Positions 1-8,380 are shown, counted from the stretch's first letter. The stretch is 44,842 bases of DNA from an uncultured Clostridia bacterium (GCA_947427385.1 CANEHT010000008.1:1-44842); one strand, 5' to 3'. Translations and numbers: made by a program. Notes: generated from the sequence alone by a model not told the origin.

Positions 1-107
1 AAGAGGATAAAGTGCAAACTAAATGGACTGAGTCCTTTCAATACAGAATTCAATCGTTTTATTTATCTGTTTAACTGTTTTTTGTCTAACCTTTTGGGTT
101 ATGTTTA
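1..107 (+). pseudogene. Frameshifted 3' remnant of an IS3/IS150-family transposase with the IS right end
   Basis: Frame 1 from the first base reads KRIKCKLNGLSP, which resembles the C-terminus of IS3-family OrfB transposases (pattern KRI..KL.GLSPVQYR). After base ~39 the family pattern continues in another frame as QYRIQSF and stops at about base 74, so a one-base deletion has broken the gene. Bases 83-107 (TGTCTAACCTTTTGGG...) resemble the right inverted repeat typical of IS3/IS150 elements (TGTCTAAC, T-run, GGGG). The rest of the element lies left of the window. The remnant ends just beyond the stop codon of the NlpC/P60 gene. The family call rests on remembered patterns, not on a search. 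Confidence 0.62.
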
Positions 108-113
108 TTTACC

Positions 114-1199
114 TTATAAAACTCGACGAGCTGTAACATAATTTTTGACGTAATAATTTTCATTCATACCGCTTATCATTACGCCCTTATTGTTAGGGCT
201 GGCTGAATGAATAAATTGATGGTTGCCAATATAAATTCCAACATGTTGCACATTTTTTGCGCCGTTATTTGAGAAAAATACTAAATCGCCCGGCATTAAG
301 TTTGCTTTTGAAACTTCTGTGCCGTTTTTAACTTGTGTTCGTGATGAAGAATTTAAATTTACGCCAAAATGTTTCATTACGCAATAAACAAATCCTGAGC
401 AATCAACGCCTTTATTCAAATCTCTACCGCTATATCTATATGGTGTACCGATAAATTTTTTCGCGTATTCGATAATTTGTTGAGCTTTAGTTGAATTAGC
501 AGAAAGATTTTCATCGCTAACTATCTTTACATAATTTGAATTTACATATCCCAAATTATTTTCAAATGAAACTTTAATCCAATCGTCAGTTTTATTATCA
601 ACAACGTTTACCACACAATTGTATGGTAAACAACAAATGACATTTGTATTTGATGATTGACCTTCACGTAAATTCAAACCGTTATCTGATGTAACAATTG
701 CCAATTTATGTTCCGATGTGTCAATTTTTTGGAGTTTGTCGGCAAAATCACAGTCGACAAACTTTTTTGATATGTATGCGTTCTCATTATTATATGTAAT
801 GGCGAACCAATCGCCTGTTGTTGCATTTATATTTAATTTATCGCCAGTATTTACTTTTGAGATAATTTTTGCGGTTTCAGATGGTAAGAGTCGGATATTT
901 ACATTCGAGGCATTGACAATTCCTTGAGTATTTGAGATATCGACAAATTGTTTTGAAACATAAGCATGTGTTTGGTCGAGTGAGACCTCATAGAAATCAT
1001 CATGCGAACTTAAAACGTTAATAGCTTGTCCACTTGATAAATTTTTTATAACTTGCGAATTAATATTTGGTGCGGTCCGTAAGTTTACATTTGTAGCATT
1101 AATTTTACCAAAAGTATTAGCAAAAATATTAGTTCGACATAAAATTAACGGACATACGATAGTTATAGCAAACAATGCGTCTGCATACGGCTTGCGCAT
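114..1199 (-). CDS. Secreted SH3-domain NlpC/P60 peptidoglycan endopeptidase
   Basis: This 361-residue cell-wall hydrolase is predicted to cut peptide stems of peptidoglycan outside the cell. An N-terminal hydrophobic stretch (about residues 8-27) looks like a signal peptide. Three bacterial SH3 domains follow at about 30-88, 92-150 and 165-226, each with the NVNLR or NIR type start. The C-terminal NlpC/P60 domain (about 236-361) has the catalytic cysteine in GVDCSGF (Cys267), the histidine in VQHVGIYIG (His319) and a third polar residue at His331. The start is supported by GGAGGG seven bases upstream and by a perfect consensus promoter on the same strand. The gene stands alone and is divergent from thrS. 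The family is well known, but the exact bond cut cannot be told from sequence. Confidence 0.93.
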   Translation of the reverse strand: MRKPYADALFAITIVCPLILCRTNIFANTFGKINATNVNLRTAPNINSQVIKNLSSGQAINVLSSHDDFYEVSLDQTHAYVSKQFVDISNTQGIVNASNVNIRLLPSETAKIISKVNTGDKLNINATTGDWFAITYNNENAYISKKFVDCDFADKLQKIDTSEHKLAIVTSDNGLNLREGQSSNTNVICCLPYNCVVNVVDNKTDDWIKVSFENNLGYVNSNYVKIVSDENLSANSTKAQQIIEYAKKFIGTPYRYSGRDLNKGVDCSGFVYCVMKHFGVNLNSSSRTQVKNGTEVSKANLMPGDLVFFSNNGAKNVQHVGIYIGNHQFIHSASPNNKGVMISGMNENYYVKNYVTARRVL

Positions 1200-1243
1200 T
1201 TATTAACCCTCCATTTAATTTATTACGTAAATATTACGTAACT

Positions 1244-1272
1244 ATTATAATTATTATCGGGAAAATTGTCAA
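1244..1272 (-). promoter_or_regulatory. Consensus sigma-A promoter of the NlpC/P60 gene
   Basis: On the minus strand TTGACA (1272-1267) and TATAAT (1249-1244) are separated by exactly 17 bases, a perfect vegetative promoter. Just downstream of the -10, two copies of ATTACGTAA lie at 1222-1230 and 1233-1241, 11 bases apart, over the expected transcription start. They look like a possible operator. Confidence 0.85.
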
Positions 1273-1303
1273 TACCAAACACTTTTTTGTAACATTTTTT
1301 TTG

Positions 1304-1312
1304 TGTTATAAT
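1304..1312 (+). promoter_or_regulatory. Extended -10 promoter of thrS
   Basis: TGTTATAAT is an extended -10 box (TATAAT at 1307-1312). No good -35 sits at the right distance. The leader to the thrS start is only about 30 bases, which leaves no room for a T-box riboswitch. Confidence 0.55.
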
Positions 1313-1346
1313 TCATTAGATAATTTCATAAAGGATGGGTTTATTT

Positions 1347-3218
1347 ATGTTTAATATCTCTTTAAAAGATAATTACGTAATGCAATTTGATGAGCCATTA
1401 AGTATTTTTGATATCACTTTAAAAATTAGTGACTCACTTGCTAGAAATGCTTGCTGTGCATTAGTTAATGGTCAGCCGAAAGATTTACGTACTATTTTGT
1501 CAAATGATTGTAAGCTAGAGATTTTGACATTTAATGATGAATTAGGACGTGCGGCATTTCATCACACAACTGCACATATTTTAGCGCAGGCAGTAAAACG
1601 ATTATTCCCAGATGTAAAGTTAGCTATTGGGCCAAAAACTGCCGATGGTTTTTATTATGATTTTGATGGCCAATTTTCACTTGAAGATTTAGATTTAATT
1701 GAGGCCGAAATGAAAAAAATTGTAAAGGAAGCTTTGCCAATAGATTATTTTGAATTGGACCGTCAAAAAGCTTTGGAACTGATGAAAAATGAGCCATATA
1801 AAATTGAATTGATTAATAATTTGCCAATAGATGCGAAAATTTCATTTTACCGTCAAGGAGAATTTACAGATCTTTGTGCCGGTCCACACATTATGAATAC
1901 GAAATTTGTCAAGGCACTTAAACTTACATCGATTGCCGGCGCGTATTGGCATGGCGATGAAAAAAATAAAATGTTGACGCGAATTTACGGAACATCATTT
2001 ACAAAAGCTGCCGATTTAAATGATTATCTCGAAAAAATTGAAGAAGCAAAAAAACGCGACCATCGAAAACTTGGCCGCGAATTAGATTTATTTACAATAC
2101 TCGATGAAGCACCAGGTATGCCATTTTTTTTACCAAATGGGCAAACTTTGAAAAATATTTTAATTGATTATTGGCGGAAAATTCATAAGGCTAATGGCTA
2201 TAAGGAAATTTCAACGCCAATGATTTTAAGTAAAGATTTATGGATACGTTCAGGCCATTGGGAACATTATAAAAATAATATGTATACGACAATTATTGAC
2301 GAACAGGATTTCGCTATTAAACCGATGAATTGCCCTGGTGGGATTTTAGTTTATAAAACTCAGTTGCATTCGTATAAAGATTTACCATTACGGCTTGGGG
2401 AACTTGGAATTGTACATCGTCATGAGAAATCTGGAACATTACATGGATTAATGCGGGCACGTTGTTTTACACAAGATGATGCACATATTTTTATGACGCC
2501 CGAACAAATTAAATCAGAAATTAAAAATGTTATTGATTTAATTGATGAAGTTTACTCACTTTTTGGGTTTAAATATCATATTGAGTTATCGACACGGCCA
2601 AAAGATAGTATGGGAAGTGATGAGCAATGGGAGGAGGCAACGGTAGCATTAAAATCAGCACTTATTGAAAAAAATTTAGCGTTTAAAATAAATGAAGGAG
2701 ATGGAGCATTTTACGGACCGAAAATTGATTTTCATTTGGAGGATTCATTATCACGGACATGGCAATGTGGGACGATTCAATTAGATTTTCAATTACCGGA
2801 AAAATTTGCACTTGAATATATAGGAGCAGATAATGAGAAGCATTGTCCAATTATGATTCATCGAGTTATATTTGGAAGTATCGAACGATTTATTGGGATA
2901 TTGATAGAGCATTATGGTGGACGTTTTCCAGTTTGGCTCGCGCCTATACAGGTAAAAATTTTACCGATATCAGAGAAATTTAATAGCTACGCACAAAATA
3001 TTTTTAATACGTTAGAAAAAAATGCAATCCGTACGCAAATTGATATACGTGCGGAAAAAATCGGTTATAAAATTCGTGAGGCATCACTCCAAAAAATCCC
3101 TTACTTAATTATTATTGGTGAAAAAGAAGTTAATACAAATCAAATTTCCGTACGCTCTCATCATAATTTTACTACTACCGTTGATGAATTTATTAAAAAT
3201 ATTTTACATTTGCAATAA
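1347..3218 (+). CDS. thrS: Threonyl-tRNA synthetase
   Basis: This enzyme charges tRNA-Thr with threonine in the cytoplasm. The 623-residue protein has the full bacterial layout: an N-terminal TGS domain (about 1-60), the second additional (editing) domain with HTTAH and DLCAGPH, the class II catalytic core with MNCPGG and the motif 2 region around RHEKSGTLHGLMRAR, and a C-terminal anticodon-binding domain from about residue 530. The zinc-ligand cysteine lies in MNCPGG. The start at 1347 is preferred over the in-frame ATG at 1335 because AAGGATGGG at 1331-1339 is the ribosome binding site and contains that earlier ATG. The stop codon region also supplies the -35 box of the next gene (TTGCAA at 3210-3215). 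No terminator separates the two genes. Confidence 0.97.
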   Translation: MFNISLKDNYVMQFDEPLSIFDITLKISDSLARNACCALVNGQPKDLRTILSNDCKLEILTFNDELGRAAFHHTTAHILAQAVKRLFPDVKLAIGPKTADGFYYDFDGQFSLEDLDLIEAEMKKIVKEALPIDYFELDRQKALELMKNEPYKIELINNLPIDAKISFYRQGEFTDLCAGPHIMNTKFVKALKLTSIAGAYWHGDEKNKMLTRIYGTSFTKAADLNDYLEKIEEAKKRDHRKLGRELDLFTILDEAPGMPFFLPNGQTLKNILIDYWRKIHKANGYKEISTPMILSKDLWIRSGHWEHYKNNMYTTIIDEQDFAIKPMNCPGGILVYKTQLHSYKDLPLRLGELGIVHRHEKSGTLHGLMRARCFTQDDAHIFMTPEQIKSEIKNVIDLIDEVYSLFGFKYHIELSTRPKDSMGSDEQWEEATVALKSALIEKNLAFKINEGDGAFYGPKIDFHLEDSLSRTWQCGTIQLDFQLPEKFALEYIGADNEKHCPIMIHRVIFGSIERFIGILIEHYGGRFPVWLAPIQVKILPISEKFNSYAQNIFNTLEKNAIRTQIDIRAEKIGYKIREASLQKIPYLIIIGEKEVNTNQISVRSHHNFTTTVDEFIKNILHLQ

Positions 3219-3238
3219 TATTTAATATATGTTAGAAT
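3210..3238 (+). promoter_or_regulatory. Promoter of the first LRR gene, overlapping the thrS stop
   Basis: TTGCAA (3210-3215), a 17-base spacer ending in TGT, and TAGAAT (3233-3238). The -35 lies inside the last codons of thrS. The same block is repeated before the other three LRR genes, and a related version precedes spoVS. Confidence 0.8.
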
Positions 3239-3275
3239 GAATTTGTAAAAATAAAATTTTTTGGAGGATTATATT

Positions 3276-4175
3276 ATGCAAATGCAAGTTAAAGAAACGG
3301 GAAAAAATGAAAGGGTATACAGATTTAAACCTTCTGACATAATTGATGATGAAGGAATTCTCACAGTAAAAATACCTGAGGGTGTTACTAGCATTGGCAA
3401 TTTTGCTGTTTGGGGTTATAGCGATTTGGAAAAAATAATTATGCCTAACAGTGTAACTAGCATTGGTACGAGTGCTTTTAGTGGATGTGAAAGTTTGCTT
3501 GAAATAAATCTGCCAATAAATATAACTGATATTGGAAAGGATGCTTTTTATAAATGTAAAAGTTTGACTGTAATAAATATGTTAAGCAGAGTATCTAAAA
3601 TTAGGAAAAATACTTTTAAGGGTTGTAACCGTTTGGAAGAAATAAATATCCCAGACAGCGTGTTATGTATTTATGATAGTGCTTTTTCTTGCTCCGGTTT
3701 GACACAAATAATTATACCAAACAGTATTGTATACATTGGCGATAGTGCTTTTTTTGGTTGTCGTGAATTAGAAGAAATAACAATTCTAAGCAGTGAGATT
3801 CTTACTAAAAATATTAAAAAGGATGCTTTTGGTAAATGTCCCAGTTTGAAGAAAATATATGTTACTGAGTCGTTGTATAAAAGAATTGCTAGAAATTATG
3901 ATAAAATTTGTAAAAAGTGGGGATTAAATGAAAACGTGGAGATATCAATATTTCAAGAAAAAGAATTAGAATCTGATAAAGTTTCAGATGATAGAAGTAT
4001 ATCAGAAGAAACAAAATCTCAAACAACGACAGAAAATGATATCAAAGAAAGTTTATGTAATCCAGCTCCATTATTATTTAATGAAGAAAGTATATTTGCT
4101 AAAGTTTCAATTAGGTCGGAAGAACCTAAACCTCTTCAAGCTAATGAATTTCAAAAAAATTTAGATGAACATTAA
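3276..4175 (+). CDS. BspA-type leucine-rich-repeat protein 1
   Basis: This 299-residue protein is made of about seven 23-residue repeats of the BspA/Treponema type (LRR_5 family; pattern L..I.IP.SVTSIG..AF.GC) from about residue 27 to 195. A capping segment (about 198-225) and a polar, acidic tail follow, the tail containing CNPAPLLFNEES and ending KNLDEH. Such repeats normally bind proteins. Many family members are surface adhesins, but this one has no signal peptide or anchor. The ATG at 3276 is chosen because GGAGG (3263-3267) precedes it at a proper distance; an upstream in-frame TTG at 3261 overlaps that site. It has its own promoter and terminator. Its start region and tail end resemble those of the fourth LRR gene. 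The partner is unknown. Confidence 0.88.
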   Translation: MQMQVKETGKNERVYRFKPSDIIDDEGILTVKIPEGVTSIGNFAVWGYSDLEKIIMPNSVTSIGTSAFSGCESLLEINLPINITDIGKDAFYKCKSLTVINMLSRVSKIRKNTFKGCNRLEEINIPDSVLCIYDSAFSCSGLTQIIIPNSIVYIGDSAFFGCRELEEITILSSEILTKNIKKDAFGKCPSLKKIYVTESLYKRIARNYDKICKKWGLNENVEISIFQEKELESDKVSDDRSISEETKSQTTTENDIKESLCNPAPLLFNEESIFAKVSIRSEEPKPLQANEFQKNLDEH

Positions 4176-4190
4176 AATTAAATAGCTAAT

Positions 4191-4220
4191 AAAAAATCAG
4201 GTTTGAGCCTGATTTTTTTT
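4191..4220 (+). terminator. Rho-independent terminator after LRR gene 1
   Basis: AAAAAATCAGG (4191-4201) pairs with CCTGATTTTTT (4208-4218) around a TTTGAG loop and runs into a T tract. Nearly the same hairpin follows all four LRR genes. Confidence 0.88.
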
Positions 4221-4235
4221 ATGTCTTTATTACGT

Positions 4236-4268
4236 TTGATGAATTTATTAAAAAAATCTTGCAATAAT
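4236..4268 (+). repeat. Decayed copy of the thrS 3' end (copy 1)
   Basis: TTGATGAATTTATTAAAAA followed by TTGCAATAATATTT matches the last codons and stop of thrS at 3181-3223, but here it is noncoding and lies between LRR genes 1 and 2. It leads straight into the next promoter. Confidence 0.85.
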
Positions 4269-4287
4269 ATTTCAAATAAGTTACAAT
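4259..4287 (+). promoter_or_regulatory. Promoter of LRR gene 2
   Basis: TTGCAA (4259-4264), 17-base spacer, TACAAT (4282-4287). It is homologous to the promoter before LRR gene 1. Confidence 0.78.
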
Positions 4288-4343
4288 AAATCCATTGCAA
4301 TAAATTTGTAACAATAAAAATATAATTTTGAGGAGATGATATT

Positions 4344-5078
4344 ATGGAAAATATTTTTGAATTGATGGAAAAAATGGAAGAGGAGCGCAAAGTTGCTGAG
4401 AATGCAGATAGCCAAAAATTGGAACAAATAACTATACCTGATGGTGAGACTAATATTGCTGATGGTGTTTTTTCGTATCACGGAAATTTAAAACAAGTAA
4501 ATATGCCAAACAGTTTAACTAGCATTGGCAATCGGGCTTTTTTGGGTTGCATAAATTTGACACAAATAAATATACCTGAAGGTGTTTCTAGTATTGGTTC
4601 TCAAACTTTTTTTCTTTGCAAAGGATTGAAAGAAATAACTATACCAAGCAGTGTAACTAGCATTGCTGATAATGCTTTTTCACGATGTAACAGTTTGGAA
4701 AAAATAATTATGTCTAAAGATAGCAAGTTAACAAGCATTGGTGTTATGGCTTTTAGTGATTGTAGTAATTTGAGACAAATAAATATACCTGAAAGTGTGA
4801 CAAGCATTGCCGATAGAGCTTTTTCTGGTTGCATCAATTTGAAGAAGATAAATATTTCTAAGTCTCTTGTTCAGTCAATTGGAGAAGATAATATTCATGA
4901 AAAATTAGGATTAGATCTTAGTGTAAAGATATCAGTTTACGAAAACGAATTAAATTCTGATAAAAAAGACGTATTTGATAAACTAAATGGCGAAAAGAAT
5001 TCGGCAGGTGTATTTGATAAAATAAATAATGAAAAAAATGAGAAAGAAAAACCTCCGCAAACTAAAGAACCTAGATAA
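4344..5078 (+). CDS. BspA-type leucine-rich-repeat protein 2
   Basis: This 244-residue protein has about six 23-residue LRR_5 repeats (about residues 26-170) with IPEGVSSIG and IPSSVTSIADNAFSRC types. A C-terminal cap follows with NIHEKLGL and ISVYENELNSDKK, then a highly charged tail. Part of the tail is an internal duplication (VFDKLNGEKNS and VFDKINNEKNE). There is no signal peptide or membrane segment. The ATG at 4344 follows GAGGAG (4330-4335). Cap and tail are close to those of LRR protein 3, so these two are sister copies. Unlike LRR proteins 1 and 4, the tail has no PLL element. Protein binding is the likely role; the target is unknown. Confidence 0.88.
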   Translation: MENIFELMEKMEEERKVAENADSQKLEQITIPDGETNIADGVFSYHGNLKQVNMPNSLTSIGNRAFLGCINLTQINIPEGVSSIGSQTFFLCKGLKEITIPSSVTSIADNAFSRCNSLEKIIMSKDSKLTSIGVMAFSDCSNLRQINIPESVTSIADRAFSGCINLKKINISKSLVQSIGEDNIHEKLGLDLSVKISVYENELNSDKKDVFDKLNGEKNSAGVFDKINNEKNEKEKPPQTKEPR

Positions 5079-5100
5079 TCATTGAAATTAAATAGCTAAT

Positions 5101-5130
5101 AAAAAATCATGGTTAAGCCTGATTTTTTTT
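5101..5130 (+). terminator. Terminator after LRR gene 2
   Basis: This is the same hairpin as after LRR gene 1, with one extra T that makes a bulge in the stem (AAAAAATCA, T, GG against CCTGATTTTTTTT). Confidence 0.75.
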
Positions 5131-5143
5131 GTTTGTAATATGA

Positions 5144-5177
5144 TTGATGAATTTATAAAAAAAACTTGCCATAATAT
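5144..5177 (+). repeat. Decayed copy of the thrS 3' end (copy 2)
   Basis: TTGATGAATTTATAAAAA followed by TTGCCATAATATTTC is a noncoding copy of the thrS tail, directly before the promoter of LRR gene 3. Confidence 0.82.
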
Positions 5178-5194
5178 TTCATATATGTTACAAT
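5166..5194 (+). promoter_or_regulatory. Promoter of LRR gene 3
   Basis: TTGCCA (5166-5171), 17-base spacer ending in TGT, TACAAT (5189-5194). Confidence 0.78.
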
Positions 5195-5250
5195 AAATTT
5201 GTTATAGTAAATTTGTAACAATAAAAATATAATTTTGAGGAGATGATATT

Positions 5251-6108
5251 ATGGAAAATCAATTTGAAGAAAGCGATTATACATTCACTGTTTCAAATGA
5301 TGATACAGAAACGGTGAATAAAGTGCGTGAAAGAATAAAAAAAAGCCAGGAGTGTAACATAATTGATCTGCATATGCTCAAAGAACTGACAGAAATAACT
5401 ATACCTGACGGTATACGAAGCATTGATTATATTGGTTTTAATGGTTGCGAAAATTTAAAAAAAATAACGATACCAAATAGTGTGGCAAGAATTGGAAGTA
5501 TGGCTTTTGCGAATTGTAAGAATTTGACACAAATAAATATACCTGAAAATGTGACAAGCATTGGAAGGAATGCTTTTTTTGGTTGCGAAAATTTGAAACA
5601 AATAATGTTATCAAATAGTGTGACAAGCATTGGAGAGAGTGCTTTTGCACATTGCAAGAAGTTGACACAAATAAATATACCTAAAAATGTGACAAGCATT
5701 GGAGAGAGTGCTTTTTCTGATTGCGAAAATTTAAAAAAAATAACGATACCAAATAGTGTGGCAAGAATTGGAAGTATGGCTTTTGCGAATTGTAAGAATT
5801 TGACACAAATAAATATACCTGAAAATGTGACAAGCATTGGAGAGAGTGCTTTTTCTGGTTGCAAAAATTTGGATAAAGTAAAAATTCCCAATTCTTTTCT
5901 TCAGACAATTGGCGCAGAGAATATTCACGAAGAATTAGGATTAAATCCTGGAGTAAGGATATCAGTGTACGAAAACGAATTAAATTCTGATAGAAAAGGC
6001 GTATTTGATAAACTAAATGGCGAAAAGAATTCGGCAGGTATATTTGATAAAATAAATGATGAAAAAAATGAGAAAGAAAAGCCTCCGCAAACAAAAGATT
6101 CTATATAA
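5251..6108 (+). CDS. BspA-type leucine-rich-repeat protein 3
   Basis: This 285-residue protein has about eight LRR_5 repeats of 23 residues (about 45-215), then the cap (NIHEELGL, ISVYENELNSDRK) and the charged tail shared with LRR protein 2. Bases 5445-5565 and 5721-5841 are identical over 121 bases at an offset of 276, exactly four repeats, so the gene has recently expanded or converted internally. It has no signal peptide. The ATG at 5251 follows GAGGAG with normal spacing. It sits in its own promoter-terminator unit. Antisense open frames over this gene are by-products of the 69-base repeat and should be ignored. Confidence 0.88.
   Translation: MENQFEESDYTFTVSNDDTETVNKVRERIKKSQECNIIDLHMLKELTEITIPDGIRSIDYIGFNGCENLKKITIPNSVARIGSMAFANCKNLTQINIPENVTSIGRNAFFGCENLKQIMLSNSVTSIGESAFAHCKKLTQINIPKNVTSIGESAFSDCENLKKITIPNSVARIGSMAFANCKNLTQINIPENVTSIGESAFSGCKNLDKVKIPNSFLQTIGAENIHEELGLNPGVRISVYENELNSDRKGVFDKLNGEKNSAGIFDKINDEKNEKEKPPQTKDSI
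5445..5841 (+). repeat. Exact 121-base intragenic direct repeat in LRR gene 3
   Basis: Bases 5445-5565 and 5721-5841 are identical by eye. The offset is 276 bases, or four 69-base LRR units. Confidence 0.9.
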
Positions 6109-6130
6109 GCATTGAAATTAAATAGTTAAT

Positions 6131-6159
6131 AAAAAATCAGGTTTGAGCCTGATTTTTTT
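6131..6159 (+). terminator. Terminator after LRR gene 3
   Basis: AAAAAATCAGG (6131-6141) pairs with CCTGATTTTTT (6148-6158) around TTTGAG, with a T tract. Confidence 0.87.
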
Positions 6160-6194
6160 ATGTTTATTTTTATATTGTTACAAGTTTTTTGTGC

Positions 6195-6232
6195 TTAATG
6201 AATTTATTCAAAAATTATACTTGCAATAATAT
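6195..6232 (+). repeat. Decayed copy of the thrS 3' end (copy 3)
   Basis: TTAATGAATTTATTCAAAAA followed by TTGCAATAATATTG is a noncoding copy of the thrS tail before LRR gene 4. Confidence 0.8.
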
Positions 6233-6249
6233 TGAATACATGTTAAAAT
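6221..6249 (+). promoter_or_regulatory. Promoter of LRR gene 4
   Basis: TTGCAA (6221-6226), 17-base spacer ending in TGT, TAAAAT (6244-6249). Confidence 0.78.
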
Positions 6250-6292
6250 GAATTAGTAATAACAAAAATAAAATTTTTTGGAGGATGATATT

Positions 6293-8365
6293 ATGCAAAT
6301 GCAAGTTGAGGTTTATAAAGAATTTAAGTTTGGGGGTTGTGTCTTCACTTTTTTAAAGAATTCTCACATCAATGTTGATGAAGTTTGGTATGAAATATTA
6401 AAAACATTGGGGGAAAATAAAACTAGTAAAATTACAAAAATTCCCGATAAAAGTTTTTATAATATTGAAGCATTGCGAAAAGTATATATACATGGTCGTG
6501 TGCAAAGCATTGGTAAGAATGCTTTTGAAGGTTGCATAAAATTGACAGAAGTAACTTTCGCTGACAATAGCAGATTGGATATCGTTGATGATGAGGCTTT
6601 TAAAGATTGCAAAAATTTAAGAAAAATTAATATACCTAAAAGTGCAACTAAGATTGGTACTAGTGCTTTTCAAGGTTGTAAAGTTTTAGAAAAAGTAATA
6701 ATACCTGGCGAAAGCAAATTAGATAATATTGACAATCGTTCTTTTTCAGGTTGTAGCAGTTTAACACAAATAATTATACCAAGCAGTGTGACTAATATTG
6801 GCGCATGGGCTTTTGAGGGTTGCGAAAATTTGGGGCAAGTAATTATACAAAGTGATAGAGAATTAAACATTGGAGAGGGAGCTTTTTTTTGCTGCGATCG
6901 TTTAACCCAAATAAATATACCAAGCTGTGTGACTGATATTGGCGCGAAAACTTTTGATAATTGCGTAAATTTAGAAGAAATAAATATACCTGACGGTGTG
7001 CGTAGTATTGGCAAATGTGCTTTTTTTTATTGTAAAAAATTAAAGGAAATAAATATACCTAACAGTGTTACTGAGATTGCCGAGCGTGCTTTTATGGTTT
7101 GTTTGAATTTGGAGAAAATAACGATTAATGATAGTGAATTGGCTATCATTGGTGATGAGGCTTTTCGGGAATGTAAAAGTTTGAAACAAATAAATATACC
7201 CAGCAAAGTAACTAATATTGGTAATAAAGTCTTTTATGAATGTGAAAAGTTGGAAGAAGTAACTATATCACCTAATAATAGCGAATTAACTATTATTGGA
7301 GATAGTGCTTTTTATGGATGCAAGATGTTGTTGCAAATAAATATACCCCGTAAAGTAACTGATATTGGTAAAAATGCTTTTTATAGATGTGAAAAGTTGG
7401 AAAAAGTAATGATACCTAGTGATGCCAAATTGCGCTTTATTGACTATAATGTTTTTGGCAGATGCTGTAGTTTAAGAGAAATAACTATACCTGGTAGTGT
7501 GATTTGGATTGGCGGAGAAGCTTTTGCAGACTGTAATAGTTTACAAAAAATAAATATACCTGCTAGTGTGACTGAGTTTGGAGAGCATTCTTTTGATGGA
7601 TGTACCAGTTTAATAGAAATAAATATACCTGCAAGTGTGAATAGTATTTCAAATTATACCTTTAACCATTGCGAAAGTTTGCAAAAAATAACTATCCCTA
7701 ATAGTGTTACTAAAATTGGATCTTGGGCTTTTGGGAGTTGCATTAATTTAACAGAAATAAATATACCAAATACTGTGAAAGAAATTGGTGAGGCGGCTTT
7801 TTATGGATGCAAGATTGAACAAGTAATTATACCCAGAGTGAAATACATTAGCAGTGGGACATTTGCGTGTTGTAAAAGTTTGAAAAAAGTAATTATACCT
7901 GACAGTGTAACTGAAATTGAGCGGGGAGGATTTGAAGAATGCAAAAACTTAGAAGAAATAATTATACCAAGAAGTGTGACTAATATTGGCTTGTGGGCTT
8001 TTCATGGTTGCGAAAATTTGAAACAAATAAATATACCTGCAAGTGTAATTAGCATTGCCACTGGAGCTTTTTACAAATGTAGCAATTTGAAAGAAATAAC
8101 TATACAAAGCAGTGAGGTTAATACTGACGAAAATATTTTTCTTTTTCGGGATTGTGACAACTTGGTAGAAATAAAAATTTCACAGTGTTTTTTGAATAAA
8201 TTGGGGGAAAAAGGTATTCGCGAATTATTTGGATTAAATAATAATGTAAATATATCATTTTACAAAAAGGAATCTTTTTTAGATACGGAAAATTATGTAA
8301 GTATGCCGGAAGAGGATAAACCACTTCTTCAAGGACTACAGGAAAATATGTTAGATGAACATTAA
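6293..8365 (+). CDS. Large BspA-type leucine-rich-repeat protein 4
   Basis: At 690 residues this is the largest of the four tandem LRR proteins. Some 25 repeats of 23 residues, with occasional 25- to 26-residue units, run from about residue 50 to 635 (patterns IPSSVTNIGAWAFEGC, IPDGVRSIGKCAF). A cap (LGEKGIRELFGL, NISFYK) and a short acidic tail follow, the tail containing EEDKPLLQG and ending NMLDEH. That tail end and the first codons (MQMQV) match LRR protein 1. There is no signal peptide, transmembrane segment or sorting signal, which is unusual for BspA proteins. The start at 6293 follows GGAGG; an in-frame TTG at 6278 overlaps that site. The gene is its own transcription unit. It is a probable protein-binding scaffold with unknown partner and location. 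Confidence 0.88.
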   Translation: MQMQVEVYKEFKFGGCVFTFLKNSHINVDEVWYEILKTLGENKTSKITKIPDKSFYNIEALRKVYIHGRVQSIGKNAFEGCIKLTEVTFADNSRLDIVDDEAFKDCKNLRKINIPKSATKIGTSAFQGCKVLEKVIIPGESKLDNIDNRSFSGCSSLTQIIIPSSVTNIGAWAFEGCENLGQVIIQSDRELNIGEGAFFCCDRLTQINIPSCVTDIGAKTFDNCVNLEEINIPDGVRSIGKCAFFYCKKLKEINIPNSVTEIAERAFMVCLNLEKITINDSELAIIGDEAFRECKSLKQINIPSKVTNIGNKVFYECEKLEEVTISPNNSELTIIGDSAFYGCKMLLQINIPRKVTDIGKNAFYRCEKLEKVMIPSDAKLRFIDYNVFGRCCSLREITIPGSVIWIGGEAFADCNSLQKINIPASVTEFGEHSFDGCTSLIEINIPASVNSISNYTFNHCESLQKITIPNSVTKIGSWAFGSCINLTEINIPNTVKEIGEAAFYGCKIEQVIIPRVKYISSGTFACCKSLKKVIIPDSVTEIERGGFEECKNLEEIIIPRSVTNIGLWAFHGCENLKQINIPASVISIATGAFYKCSNLKEITIQSSEVNTDENIFLFRDCDNLVEIKISQCFLNKLGEKGIRELFGLNNNVNISFYKKESFLDTENYVSMPEEDKPLLQGLQENMLDEH

Positions 8366-8380
8366 AATTATATAGCTAAT

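Noticed and set aside
1200..1346. T-box riboswitch before thrS
   Set aside because: The extended -10 leaves only about 30 bases of leader. No T-box bulge sequence or antiterminator is seen.
5427..6094. Several long open frames antisense to LRR genes 3 and 4
   Set aside because: The 69-base repeat unit lacks stops in other frames, so long antisense frames arise by chance. None has a ribosome binding site or known family.
3276..8365. Regularly spaced DNA repeats that might suggest a CRISPR array
   Set aside because: The 69-base period is coding, the units are diverged, and they translate to LRR repeats. No spacers or cas genes are present.
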